In this document: piece after piece, positions 1-7,115 of the stretch
How positions within the stretch are numbered: the stretch's first letter is position 1
Layout of the letters: every line of letters starts with the position of its first letter
Origin: a virus
Length of the DNA stretch: 39,210 nucleotides
Direction: 5' to 3' (one strand)
IMG/VR virus record: IMGVR_UViG_3300042520_000247
Coordinates: 1-39,210 of that record
The notes under the pieces: generated by a model
Databases searched by the model: none
What the model was told of the DNA's origin: nothing
What the model saw: the letters and a program-made list of their open reading frames with translations, nothing else
Program-made: the position numbers and the translations under genes

Positions 1-107
1 GTTGTGCATTGTGTTCCCACCAGTTTCCACTCTTTGCGCTCCTCATACGATCATCTTCGAGATCAGACAGACTGATCATTGCACTCCTTCGTACTCCACC
101 CACAACG
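1..107. repeat. Terminal overlap, left copy (circular closure)
   Basis: Bases 1-107 match bases 39104-39210 except at base 8 (A here, G at 39111). The repeat lies inside the ribonucleotide reductase gene. When the two ends are joined the reading frame continues and gives a full-length enzyme. This is what a circular or circularly permuted phage genome cut at an arbitrary point looks like. The single difference falls at a third codon position and keeps Asn (AAT versus AAC), so it looks like population variation rather than error, although error is possible. Confidence 0.93.
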
Positions 108-790
108 ACAACTTCCCCGATCTTGCAGAGAATATCATGACATTCGAGTGATGTAAGTTTCCTACCCACTGCTCCTTTGAACTTGTCGGTAACAAATCTA
201 AAAAGTTCATCCAAAGGTCCGGGACCAGAGGCACGTCCTCCAAAGGTTCTGAGTCTAGCTCCTGCAGGTCTAATTTTGGATAGGTCATACCTTGCCACTT
301 CCCCAGAGTATAGTAGAGCGATGAGTTGGCGTAATGCCTTGGCCCATCCTTCTTTCGAGTCCGCAACAGAAATAGTAGTCTCAGAATCAAACAACTGATC
401 TGGCACTTCAGGTAATTGAGTAACATACTTATGCTCCACAGAAAAGCCTACGCCTGTACCACACAGGAGAATGTACATAGCCTCATCGAATGCTTTAGGG
501 TCATCGATAGGCAGATAGCTACAGTTATAACCAGCAGTGTTGTCACGGTCCAGTGCCTTGCCTGCAGTCATGATAGCACGCATGGAAGGCATGACATCTA
601 AGTTCTTAACTGCCTGTGTTAACTCTGTACGTAGCTCAGAGTTAGGAGAGTACTTGTACTTCTCTTCCAGGTGGTTAAACATGAAAGTAAAGTAGCGATC
701 TACTGATTCTTCCCAATGCTCACGGCGATTCTTCTCAGGTAGAAACCTGCTGTAACGACTCTTTGCAATAAATTGTTGATAGTAATCCAT
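1..790 (-). CDS. nrdJ: Class II (B12-dependent) ribonucleoside triphosphate reductase, N-terminal part
   Basis: This is the 5' part (residues 1 to about 263) of a 629-residue enzyme. The 3' part is at 38004-39210, the gene being cut by the window ends. The protein would reduce NTPs to dNTPs with adenosylcobalamin, making DNA precursors for replication. Cys90, in the context GYNCSYLPIDD, aligns by context with one cysteine of the redox pair of the Lactobacillus leichmannii enzyme (Cys119). The GTGVGFS segment follows at about 111-117. The gene starts ATG at 790 and reads MDYYQQFIAK. It follows the small gene ending at 796 by five bases. It is the last large gene of the leftward operon. At 629 residues it is shorter than the roughly 740-residue bacterial enzyme, probably through loss of regulatory segments; that part is inference. 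Confidence 0.93.
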   Translation of the reverse strand, partial: MDYYQQFIAKSRYSRFLPEKNRREHWEESVDRYFTFMFNHLEEKYKYSPNSELRTELTQAVKNLDVMPSMRAIMTAGKALDRDNTAGYNCSYLPIDDPKAFDEAMYILLCGTGVGFSVEHKYVTQLPEVPDQLFDSETTISVADSKEGWAKALRQLIALLYSGEVARYDLSKIRPAGARLRTFGGRASGPGPLDELFRFVTDKFKGAVGRKLTSLECHDILCKIGEVVVVGGVRRSAMISLSDLEDDRMRSAKSGNWWEHNAQ

Positions 791-795
791 ATTTA

Positions 796-960
796 TTATT
801 CTTCCCAGTTAACTAAGTTTTGTAATCTGTCTGCTTGATCTTCTATTATATCATCAAATCTCTCTACTATATCCTCTGACCTAATAGACAATTCTTCTAC
901 TAGGGTTATTTCATCCCACCTTTTTAATCGCTCCTTTATCTCTTCTAATGTTAGGGCCAT
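796..960 (-). CDS. 54-residue acidic hypothetical protein
   Basis: This small open frame begins MALTLEEIKERLKRWDEI and ends QNLVNWEE. It is rich in Glu, Asp and Arg, has no membrane segment and is predicted to be mostly helical. It fills the gap between the glycosyltransferase-like gene, whose stop codon lies three bases upstream, and the reductase, whose start lies five bases downstream. The tight packing is the main evidence that it is real. No clear Shine-Dalgarno precedes it, so coupling to the upstream gene is likely. I do not recognise a family with certainty; small helical proteins of this kind are common beside phage nucleotide-metabolism genes. Confidence 0.7.
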   Translation of the reverse strand: MALTLEEIKERLKRWDEITLVEELSIRSEDIVERFDDIIEDQADRLQNLVNWEE

Positions 961-962
961 AT

Positions 963-991
963 ATTATATCACACTTTTCTTAGATTTGCTA
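963..991 (-). promoter_or_regulatory. Possible extended -10 promoter before the reductase
   Basis: On the minus strand TGATATAAT forms an extended -10 element (TATAAT at 963-968). The -35 position, TAGCAA at 986-991, is poor. It lies at the very end of the glycosyltransferase-like gene. Transcription would begin near 956, at or just inside the start of the 54-residue gene, so it would mainly serve the reductase. An AT-rich chance match is possible. Confidence 0.3.
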
Positions 992-1953
992 CGTTTTTTA
1001 CTAACTACTTGTGGCAGATAACTAACTGCCTTCTCTAAGCCAGTATCCCAGTCAGAGTAATTATCCCACCATACTGTAGTCATAGTGTCGTACCAGTAGG
1101 TTTTCTCAGCAACAGGATACCATCTCCAGCAGGCCATGCTCTCGTCACCTATTAGGTTCAGAGTCTTAACACCAACACTTGCAGCACAGTGGGCGATAGC
1201 AGAATCCACAGAGATAACGGCATCTAGTGTTTGGATTTTGTCTGCTGTATCAACCCACTTAAAACTATCTAAGAACCCTTCTCCAATCTGCAGAGATACA
1301 AAATCATACTCAGGATGTCTTAGCACAAACTTATCTACTACTTCTTTAGGAATCTGTTTTGCTATCATATTCCAAGACTTGTTATCAGTATTATAAAAGA
1401 TACCAACCAATGGCTTGCTGCGTTTAGGAGCCACTATCTCAGGGTTACGGTACAGACCCTCTGCACCAAACCACCGATCAGTGGGAACTGAAGGTAACAG
1501 ACCATGCTCCATCAGAAGATAAGGCATAGACATCATCTTTATCCTAAACACCGAAGGAGGACACTCGCTAGAGTTTTTACTGAATCCTGCCTTGGTATCC
1601 AGCCTACGCAGAAGTGGAATGATCTCTTCAGGATAGACACAGAACACATTGTTTGTAAGCTGATTAATCATAGGAATGAAGCGAGAGAACTGTAGCATAT
1701 CTCCCCAACCAGCCTCTGACCAAACTATTACATTACGTCCTTTGATGTTCTGTCCCGGCATCCAGACAGCAGCCTTATGAAAGTTATTCCTAACTCCGGG
1801 GAACTTAGCATTAGCATTCCAGAAGGCATCTGGTAAGGACCGAAGTTCATGCAGTTTAAACCCGTTTGCCCAGTCCCCTTCACGGATTAAGTTCTGCCCT
1901 TTCTTATAGTCCTTATCAGCACTAGCCCAGTTTATCTTTAGTGTTCCCGTCAT
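964..1953 (-). CDS. GT9-like (heptosyltransferase-type) glycosyltransferase
   Basis: The protein has 329 residues. Its N-terminal part has the pattern seen in TPR-linked glycosyltransferases: GDWANGF, then AGWGDMLQFSRFIPMI near residue 85-100. The C-terminal part carries LDAVISVDSAIAHCAASVG followed by LIGD and WRWYP. This matches the GT9/heptosyltransferase nucleotide-sugar domain, which usually reads LDLVISVDTAVAHLAG. GT9 enzymes transfer sugars to LPS core or other glycans; the acceptor here is unknown. The Lys- and Ser-rich tail (KKRSKSKKS) is unusual. I chose the ATG at 1953, the first ATG, which has GGTGG upstream; a TTG at 1968 is an alternative. It overlaps the DUF3310 gene by 32 bases and is not next to other surface-glycan genes, so its role (host surface, virion or DNA modification) is open. 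Confidence 0.75.
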   Translation of the reverse strand: MTGTLKINWASADKDYKKGQNLIREGDWANGFKLHELRSLPDAFWNANAKFPGVRNNFHKAAVWMPGQNIKGRNVIVWSEAGWGDMLQFSRFIPMINQLTNNVFCVYPEEIIPLLRRLDTKAGFSKNSSECPPSVFRIKMMSMPYLLMEHGLLPSVPTDRWFGAEGLYRNPEIVAPKRSKPLVGIFYNTDNKSWNMIAKQIPKEVVDKFVLRHPEYDFVSLQIGEGFLDSFKWVDTADKIQTLDAVISVDSAIAHCAASVGVKTLNLIGDESMACWRWYPVAEKTYWYDTMTTVWWDNYSDWDTGLEKAVSYLPQVVSKKRSKSKKSVI

Positions 1954-2293
1954 AATACTTACCACCAATCTTATCGTAGTTGTCTATCATAAACTCAAGG
2001 TAGTGCTTTGCCTTCTCAAGATCCTGCTTACCTGCTTTCTTGCGATGACGAGCCACATACTTGATTACATTGCAAGCCCAAGGATCTAAACCCCAGTCAA
2101 GGAACACGTCCCAAGGCTCGATGCTAGACTTGTAATGATCACCGCCAATCTGCTTAGACTTGATGTAATCACCCAATGTCCTAACGTCTACACTAGTAGC
2201 TCTATCAAATGCTTGGTCTACATTATGTAGATTGATTGGCTCAAGTTGTTGGACCCTGTACCAGTCTGAAGGAGTTGCGTTATCAATGCTCAT
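1922..2293 (-). CDS. DUF3310 (SaV-like) family protein
   Basis: The protein has 123 residues. The C-terminal half holds the family signature: QIGGDHYKSS, then WGLDPWACNVIKYVARHRKK, then KAKHYLEFMID. The DUF3310/SaV family is widespread in phages and usually sits among nucleotide-metabolism and replication genes. Its biochemical role is not established. The N-terminal 50 residues are less typical. It begins inside the end of the metallophosphoesterase gene (11-base overlap) and runs into the glycosyltransferase-like gene, so it is probably translationally coupled. Location is predicted to be cytoplasmic. Confidence 0.88.
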   Translation of the reverse strand: MSIDNATPSDWYRVQQLEPINLHNVDQAFDRATSVDVRTLGDYIKSKQIGGDHYKSSIEPWDVFLDWGLDPWACNVIKYVARHRKKAGKQDLEKAKHYLEFMIDNYDKIGGKYYDGNTKDKLG

Positions 2294-3050
2294 ACTTCTT
2301 CCTTAAATAGTTAAGAGACACTGGCATCTCATCAAAGCTGCCGTTGTTGACCTCATGTAGCATCCAGATACCACGCCAGTACTTGTTACCCTGACTACCT
2401 AGATAGTCCTCATCATGCAGGTAGCAACAGCCACTAAACAGCCCAGTAATCTGTGTACCGTCTGCACGATTAGCATAAGCTATCTGTCTATTCTGCACAT
2501 GACCCATCACTGCAGACATATGCTTCTTAGACAGCAGCGCAGCAGCAGACGTTACAGCACGCCCCATAACGCCAGAAGTAAAATAATGAGCGTACACAAC
2601 GCCATCAATGACAATAGGTTCAAGGTACGGGATAACTTCCCAACCTCTTGGCTCGTATCCAAGATCTGAAAGGCTAATAGTTCCATCAAGTTTAGGGTCT
2701 CCTTCGACAGCTCTGGAAATTCTTTCTTCATGATTACCGAGAGTGAGTACCATTCTTGGTCTGTACTGTCGTTCCTTGTTTCTTTTTGCTCGTTCATTAT
2801 GTTCCTTAATAGGCGCTAACAATGCGTCCATTGCCTTGTGTGTAACTTCAATGTCAGTCTTGTATCGCCTACCTTCAAAGCTCTTACGTCCTACGTCATA
2901 ACTAGATAGACTTGGCATATCAGAAAAGTCACCAATCTGTACAATAACATCAGGCTTCTTCTCTACTAGATACTTACCTACCCATGTCAGGTAACTAAGA
3001 TCAACACCGTCCTTAACTTGGCAGTCTGGGATTATGGCATGAACAGTCAT
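2283..3050 (-). CDS. Calcineurin-like metallophosphoesterase
   Basis: The protein has 255 residues. Metal-binding motifs of the superfamily appear in order: IPDCQ near residue 8 (the first Asp, with Gln where His is usual), IGDFSD near 41, LGNHEERI near 105, VYAHYF near 150 and GHVQNRQ near 185. Members hydrolyse phosphomonoesters, phosphodiesters or nucleotides with two metal ions. The substrate cannot be read from the sequence. Related phage genes are often annotated as DNA-repair or nucleic-acid phosphoesterases. The start overlaps the stop of the upstream gene (ATGA), consistent with coupling in the replication operon. The Gln substitutions in the first and last motifs (usually DxH and GHxH) may alter metal binding. 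Confidence 0.85.
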   Translation of the reverse strand: MTVHAIIPDCQVKDGVDLSYLTWVGKYLVEKKPDVIVQIGDFSDMPSLSSYDVGRKSFEGRRYKTDIEVTHKAMDALLAPIKEHNERAKRNKERQYRPRMVLTLGNHEERISRAVEGDPKLDGTISLSDLGYEPRGWEVIPYLEPIVIDGVVYAHYFTSGVMGRAVTSAAALLSKKHMSAVMGHVQNRQIAYANRADGTQITGLFSGCCYLHDEDYLGSQGNKYWRGIWMLHEVNNGSFDEMPVSLNYLRKKYEH

Positions 3051-3355
3051 CAGTTAGCGTCCTTGTCTTCGTTGTCTAAAGGCTCTTCATGTACAGTTTC
3101 AATGTACTGATTAGGTCCAATAGTCTCGAATAAACCACCCCTCTCCATGTTATAAGGGTCTTTTATCACAACACGCTCCATCACACCACAATACCCAGAG
3201 GACTCTAAGAACTTACAAAACTCATACAAAACTACAGGCCATGTCGTTCCATCAGAGAAGTAGTGACGAGTCTTGACAGTACTTGCTTCAGCATATTCTG
3301 TAGGCTCGTTCTCGTCAAACTCAGAATCATAAATGAATCGATAAACTTTACTCAT
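3050..3355 (-). CDS. 101-residue hypothetical protein
   Basis: The protein begins MSKVYRFIYDSEFDENEP and is acidic overall, ending in a strongly acidic tail (EEPLDNEDKDAN). The centre (HYFSDGTTWPVVLYEFCKFL) looks like a small alpha/beta fold. No membrane segment or metal motif is visible, and I do not recognise the family. It overlaps the nuclease gene before it by eight bases and the phosphoesterase after it by one base plus the shared ATGA. It is therefore firmly embedded in the operon and very likely expressed. Confidence 0.75.
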   Translation of the reverse strand: MSKVYRFIYDSEFDENEPTEYAEASTVKTRHYFSDGTTWPVVLYEFCKFLESSGYCGVMERVVIKDPYNMERGGLFETIGPNQYIETVHEEPLDNEDKDAN

Positions 3356-3689
3356 GCTTGCTCCTTAATAATTCAAAAAAGTAATCTGCATCTACCACAG
3401 CCAAGGGCTTATCTCTGTTTTGTTTGATGATGCAAACAGGTTCGTATCCTCCTGCGTTTCCTCTGGCTTGTTCGTAATAACCGTATACTGAGATAGCTGC
3501 TCTGGACTTGCATTCCAGACTAATTGGCAAGACCCGTCTGGCTGCTGGACTGAGTAGCAAATCCTCCCCGGAGACGCCCATACTAACTGAGCGAACATCG
3601 TCTGCCTCCAGATTGAATTTGGCTAGTATTAGATCTCTTACCCACTTTTGCAGGTGTCTTCCTTTGGACTTGGCGCTGCTCGGTTTCAA
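3348..3689 (-). CDS. PD-(D/E)XK endonuclease, Holliday-junction-resolvase-like
   Basis: The protein has 113 residues. The core nuclease pattern is visible: GEDLLLSPAARRVLP (metal-binding Asp) followed by ISLECKSR (Glu-Cys-Lys, the ExK element), then a helix with YYEQARGN. The basic start (SAKSKGRHLQKWVRDLIL) is typical of small phage endonucleases and resolvases. Such enzymes cut branched DNA during replication or before packaging. A specific substrate is inference. The start region overlaps the upstream 118-residue frame by 107 bases, unusually long for this genome, but its ATG opens the conserved N-terminus. It works alongside the 5'-3' exonuclease encoded two genes upstream. Confidence 0.8.
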   Translation of the reverse strand: MKPSSAKSKGRHLQKWVRDLILAKFNLEADDVRSVSMGVSGEDLLLSPAARRVLPISLECKSRAAISVYGYYEQARGNAGGYEPVCIIKQNRDKPLAVVDADYFFELLRSKHE

Positions 3690-3939
3690 GTGCTACATCC
3701 TTTCTTACTTTAATCCACTGCTTAGGTAGATGCATACGGGCATTGCTGTTGTCCATAGATACTGTACTAGCGATGCATAATGCGTCATCTGTTTCGTCAA
3801 TAACCCAACCAATGCTGTGGCAGAGGTGAACTTCTGCTTTAACATCTTCTTGCCACTCCACATCTGCTACTGCGTCAACCCATTGGATGTACTGCAAAGG
3901 GCAGGTGACCAAATCTGGTTTTCGTTTCTTCGTATCCAT
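3583..3939 (-). CDS. 118-residue hypothetical protein with overlapped C-terminus
   Basis: The middle of the protein is like a small phage family with a W-D, then HSIGWVIDETDDALCIASTV, then MHLPKQWI pattern. This type is often about 80-90 residues long and of unknown function. Here the frame runs on for about 33 more basic, Ser- and Gln-rich residues over the start of the nuclease gene. Its own first 73 bases overlap the end of the exonuclease gene. The Shine-Dalgarno is poor (GGAG lies 14 bases before the ATG), so coupling to the exonuclease is likely. The long C-terminal tail may be a by-product of overlap, or the sequence may contain a small frameshift. The core is probably a real gene. Confidence 0.65.
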   Translation of the reverse strand: MDTKKRKPDLVTCPLQYIQWVDAVADVEWQEDVKAEVHLCHSIGWVIDETDDALCIASTVSMDNSNARMHLPKQWIKVRKDVALETEQRQVQRKTPAKVGKRSNTSQIQSGGRRCSLS

Positions 3940-4571
3940 AATAATTGTCCATTCTCCAAGACTCTAGTTTCATCGTTGTCGTATGCTTCTAATACTGCTT
4001 TGTACATATCGGCTTCGGTAATACAGTCCTCTAGAATCTTTGCTGCCTTCTTTGGACCTATGCCTTTTAGACCTATAATGTTATCAACTCTATCGCCAGT
4101 CAATAGCTGCGTATAGAAATGTCTGATAGCTTCTTGGTCATCGATCAGGTACTTCTTATCCTTAATAAAGTTATAGTGCCAACCACGAATCATATCAAGA
4201 TCCTTATCGATAGACATGACGATATATTCCTCAACGTCTCCAATCTCATAAGCCTTGATACCGATAGCGTCATCAGCCTCTTGTCCTTCTACTACGATAC
4301 AACCCCATGCCTTCTCAAGGTACTCCCGAATCAGCTCATAGTGTTTGGGTTTAGCTGCGGTACGGTTTCCCTTGTAAGGTGCGGTTACTGCAATGTCTTT
4401 TCTGTAGTTATTAGAACCAGTGAGATAACCCTGGTAGTCTCCTACATAGGGTTTCATCACTAGCTCTTCCATGAACTCAGCACATCGTGCCAAGCAAATC
4501 TTGTCGCTAACATCCTCAGAAGCGAATCCGATTCGGTAGCATACAATGTCGGCATCGATGAGTGCTAACAT
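3867..4571 (-). CDS. 5'-3' exonuclease (T7 gp6 / FEN-like)
   Basis: The protein has 234 residues. The N-terminus LALIDADIVCYRIGF supplies the first metal-binding acid. VEGQEADDAIG and MSIDKDLDMI carry the acidic cluster. The helix-three-turn-helix TGDRVDNIIGLKGIGPKKA is the DNA-binding signature of the FEN/PolA 5'-nuclease fold. In T7 the equivalent enzyme degrades host DNA, removes primers and takes part in recombination. The start overlaps the preceding stop as TAATG. The DNA polymerase here has no 5'-nuclease domain, so this separate gene fills that role. The last 25 residues overlap the next gene. Confidence 0.9.
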   Translation of the reverse strand: MLALIDADIVCYRIGFASEDVSDKICLARCAEFMEELVMKPYVGDYQGYLTGSNNYRKDIAVTAPYKGNRTAAKPKHYELIREYLEKAWGCIVVEGQEADDAIGIKAYEIGDVEEYIVMSIDKDLDMIRGWHYNFIKDKKYLIDDQEAIRHFYTQLLTGDRVDNIIGLKGIGPKKAAKILEDCITEADMYKAVLEAYDNDETRVLENGQLLWIRRNENQIWSPALCSTSNGLTQ

Positions 4572-4804
4572 TACTTCTTCAGAAACGCAGCCATAGCTTC
4601 GAGTGCCTGTGCTGCCTGCTTCTTACTGGAGAACTCGTTGTCATTGATAGTGACAGAGCCATCAGAGGACACAGAAAACTTAAAGCAGTCTCCTCCCCAG
4701 AATGAGTCAGGTAGTCCGTCAACTTCTACTTCAAACACAGACTCTACTGGTGATATCTTCACATTAAACTTAGGTGTAGGTGCTGTTAATTTCTTTGTTG
4801 TCAT
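4571..4804 (-). CDS. 77-residue hypothetical protein
   Basis: I place the start at the ATG ending at 4804 (MTTKKLTAPTPKFNVKIS). It is preceded by AAAGGA with good spacing; an in-frame ATG at 4837 lacks this. The protein is a small beta-rich domain (VFEVEVDGLPDSFWGGDCFKF) followed by an Ala-rich helix (KKQAAQALEAMAAFLKK). No family is recognised. It lies between the SSB gene and the exonuclease gene, and its stop overlaps the exonuclease start (TAATG), so a role in DNA metabolism is suggested only by position. Confidence 0.75.
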   Translation of the reverse strand: MTTKKLTAPTPKFNVKISPVESVFEVEVDGLPDSFWGGDCFKFSVSSDGSVTINDNEFSSKKQAAQALEAMAAFLKK

Positions 4805-4820
4805 ACTGTTTCCTTTCATT

Positions 4821-5228
4821 TTAAAGTACATCTCCAAGTGCTTCTTCTTCAGATCCTTCGTACACCTTAAGGTCCGTAACGATAAGCTTATTGATACCTA
4901 CTCCAACACCTTTCTTGCCTTTGAACGTATACTCATAAGGCTTGAGAAGTGCAATACCCTTTGAACCATTGCCTACCTTACTACTGATGGCGCTTCCATC
5001 AATGTCAATCGTGGTAATAGGATAGTTAACTGACTTAGCCGTAATGAAAAACCCTTTCTCTGGCTGGTCATCCTTCTTCCGAACACTAACCCCCATACCT
5101 TCCAATACACCAACTGCTTCTTTGGTAAGATTACAGAGATCAACCTGATACTTCCCAGATAACTGGTTAGGTGTGTCTAAGAAAGCCCACATGATATCTG
5201 CTTGTACTTTTACTGGTTTTAATTCCAT
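4821..5228 (-). CDS. Single-stranded DNA-binding protein (DUF2815/gp2.5-like)
   Basis: The protein has 135 residues and an OB-fold-like, beta-rich sequence. The segment NGSKGIALLKPYEYTFKGKK followed by GVGVGINKLIVTDL is characteristic of phage ssDNA-binding proteins of the DUF2815 type. The C-terminus is acidic (EGSEEEALGDVL), as in SSBs that recruit replication partners through an acidic tail. It would coat ssDNA at the fork and interact with polymerase and primase-helicase. A near-perfect sigma70 promoter lies 30-57 bases upstream and AAAAGGAGA precedes the ATG. That fits high expression. Confidence 0.82.
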   Translation of the reverse strand: MELKPVKVQADIMWAFLDTPNQLSGKYQVDLCNLTKEAVGVLEGMGVSVRKKDDQPEKGFFITAKSVNYPITTIDIDGSAISSKVGNGSKGIALLKPYEYTFKGKKGVGVGINKLIVTDLKVYEGSEEEALGDVL

Positions 5229-5257
5229 TTACTTCTCCTTTTAAAAGATACCTATAT

Positions 5258-5285
5258 ATTATACACTATTAATGCAGCTTGTCAA
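5258..5285 (-). promoter_or_regulatory. Sigma70 promoter, consensus -35 and -10, before ssb
   Basis: On the minus strand TTGACA (5280-5285) and TATAAT (5258-5263) are separated by 16 bases. Both hexamers match the consensus exactly. The -35 lies within the 3' end of the 68-residue gene and the start point would be near 5251, just before the ssb ribosome site. It would boost ssb and the genes downstream of it. Confidence 0.85.
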
Positions 5286-5475
5286 CATCGTTTCCTAATG
5301 ATTTCACATGGTGAACTGTACTCATCATCATAGCTGCGCTCAAGATTGATTGTAGTTCCTTCAGGTCATACACATTAGTCTTTATGTTAACAGTCTTGTC
5401 ACCTCTAATTCCTATTATGACTACTTGTTGTAGGTCATCATAAAAAGAATCTTCTTCTAGTGAGTCATCGCCCAT
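5269..5475 (-). CDS. 68-residue acidic hypothetical protein
   Basis: The protein begins MGDDSLEEDSFYDDLQQVV and contains a short alpha/beta stretch (VVIIGIRGDKTVNIKTNVY) followed by a helix. It has no recognised family. AAAGGTAAGAC gives a reasonable ribosome site, and the frame overlaps the end of the DNA polymerase gene by 19 bases. The ssb promoter -35 is embedded in its last codons. It is probably a genuine accessory gene of the replication cluster. Confidence 0.7.
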   Translation of the reverse strand: MGDDSLEEDSFYDDLQQVVIIGIRGDKTVNIKTNVYDLKELQSILSAAMMMSTVHHVKSLGNDVDKLH

Positions 5476-7115
5476 GTCTTACCTTTCTTGTATTCACCAT
5501 CTAATGGGCAGCGTAACCCAAGAATAACTCCCGCCTTCTTAATACTAGATACTGCCATGCTGCCTACCAGATCTGCGTCTGATTCATTACATTCTATCTG
5601 CCATTCGTCATGCACGTTAGCTACAAAGTTAGCCCTGATCTGCAGTCTATTTAATCTCTCGTGCAGAATGACAAGACCCTTCTTCATGACTATCGCACCA
5701 GCACTTTGAAGCAATGTGTTGAGTGCGCTATGCTGGGAACGGATCTGTAGCTTGCGTCCATCAAGACCTTCAAGCGTCCCTCCCGCTGATAGATTTTCAA
5801 CCTTTGCCCTAAGCTTTTGTAAGCTTGGAGTGTTCCGAAGAAAAGCACTCGTGAGTTCCTTCCCTTCCTTTGCTCCACCACCAACAATCGCCCCGATCTT
5901 GGCAGGTCCTGCACCATATAGTAGGGCATAGATAAACGTCTTGGCCTGCGCCCTTGTAGCAAGTCCTGCAGCTCTCTGGTTCTTCGTGTGGACATCAGTT
6001 CCCAACTCTTGCGATCCCTCTGTGACTGTCTTGACATACTCTTGATCCCTCATGTAATGAGCAAGCATCCTAAGTTCTAAGGCACTAGCGTCTGCACCAA
6101 CTAAAAGCTTACCTTCAGGCGCTGTCCAGCAGCTACGGCACTCGTGTCCCCAGGGGCTAGAGCTGCTAGGAACCTGGGCCATATTAGGGCTGTGGTGTGT
6201 CATTCGTCCAGTGACTGCCCCATTGGTGATGACCTTACCGTGCACACGCCCATCTTCTTGAACAGCATCAAGCCATGACTCAACCTGACTGACCCTCTTC
6301 TGAACGAGCAGGTATTCGGCAATAAGTTTAGCTTCTGGTAAATCAATTCCTGAAAGGATTGTCTCATCTACTTTGGCCTCTCCTGATGGGGTAAACTCTT
6401 TAGGTTTCCAGCCCAGTGTCATAAGCCTCTTAGCTATCTGTTGCCTAGACCCTGGATTGAATACCTCTACGTCTTCCTTCAACTGCTTGCCTGTCTTCTC
6501 GCTAACTCTTTGTGTGTGTATGGGTGTAAATATGGCTTGTAGATTCTCCTCAATCTCTGACAATCTAGTCTTCCAAGAAGATACCAATACACAGGCCATG
6601 CTTCTATCCAACAAGAACCCATGCTTCTCTTGTCCAGCCACAATTGCCTGCACATCGTGCTCCAACTCTATGCTTAGCTCAGAGAATCCCTGTAGTTCTT
6701 GCATCAAGTATAGGTACAGCTCACCACATATGATTACGTCCTCTTTACAGTACTCCAGCATTTCGTCTGTCAACCCGCTGTCGAAGTTGTCGTATTCTTT
6801 TTTCTCCCTTCCCACCAGCGTGGCTAGTCTTTTTAGACTGTGTCCGTTCTCTCTTTGAGGGTTTGCTAGTCTTGACATAACCAGTGTATCCCGAACTTGT
6901 TTGGTTCTTATCGATGTCTTCCAGAGTCTGTTCAATACTGGAAAATCGAAGCTGATACCATTGTGCGCTATGAGTAGACTTGCCTTCTGAATATATTGGC
7001 TCAACTCGCTTGCCTTTGTCCATACCTTTGTTTCCTTAGTGTCAATATTATATGTAGCACAACACCAAATAGTAGCGTGCTTTAGATTAGTTTCGATGTC
7101 CAGCGCAACTCTCAT
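5457..7115 (-). CDS. Family A DNA polymerase with 3'-5' exonuclease (T7 gp5-like)
   Basis: The protein has 552 residues counted from the ATG at 7115; a second in-frame ATG at 7130 has its AGGA too close. The N-terminus is a proofreading exonuclease: ALDIET (Asp6, Glu8), AHNGISFDFPVL and EYCKEDV. The polymerase motifs follow: motif A GADASALELR (Asp342), the O-helix RAQAKTFIYALLYGAG (Lys392, Tyr396, Tyr400) and motif C NVHDEW (His502, Asp503). The residue equivalent to E. coli Pol I position 762 is Tyr, as in T7 polymerase. There is no 5'-nuclease domain. The enzyme replicates the phage genome with the primase-helicase and SSB encoded nearby. Its start overlaps the end of the FkbM gene by about 29 bases. 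Confidence 0.95.
   Translation of the reverse strand: MRVALDIETNLKHATIWCCATYNIDTKETKVWTKASELSQYIQKASLLIAHNGISFDFPVLNRLWKTSIRTKQVRDTLVMSRLANPQRENGHSLKRLATLVGREKKEYDNFDSGLTDEMLEYCKEDVIICGELYLYLMQELQGFSELSIELEHDVQAIVAGQEKHGFLLDRSMACVLVSSWKTRLSEIEENLQAIFTPIHTQRVSEKTGKQLKEDVEVFNPGSRQQIAKRLMTLGWKPKEFTPSGEAKVDETILSGIDLPEAKLIAEYLLVQKRVSQVESWLDAVQEDGRVHGKVITNGAVTGRMTHHSPNMAQVPSSSSPWGHECRSCWTAPEGKLLVGADASALELRMLAHYMRDQEYVKTVTEGSQELGTDVHTKNQRAAGLATRAQAKTFIYALLYGAGPAKIGAIVGGGAKEGKELTSAFLRNTPSLQKLRAKVENLSAGGTLEGLDGRKLQIRSQHSALNTLLQSAGAIVMKKGLVILHERLNRLQIRANFVANVHDEWQIECNESDADLVGSMAVSSIKKAGVILGLRCPLDGEYKKGKTWAMTH

Noticed and set aside
1-107. True direct terminal repeats at physical genome ends
   Set aside because: The repeat lies inside a catalytic gene, is short and carries a silent mismatch. 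An arbitrary cut of a circular or permuted genome explains it better, although read coverage would be needed to be sure.
76-426. Minus-strand open frame of 116 residues
   Set aside because: It is out of frame with the reductase, which covers this region with clear motifs (GYNCSYLPI, GTGVGFS). The frame has no family features.
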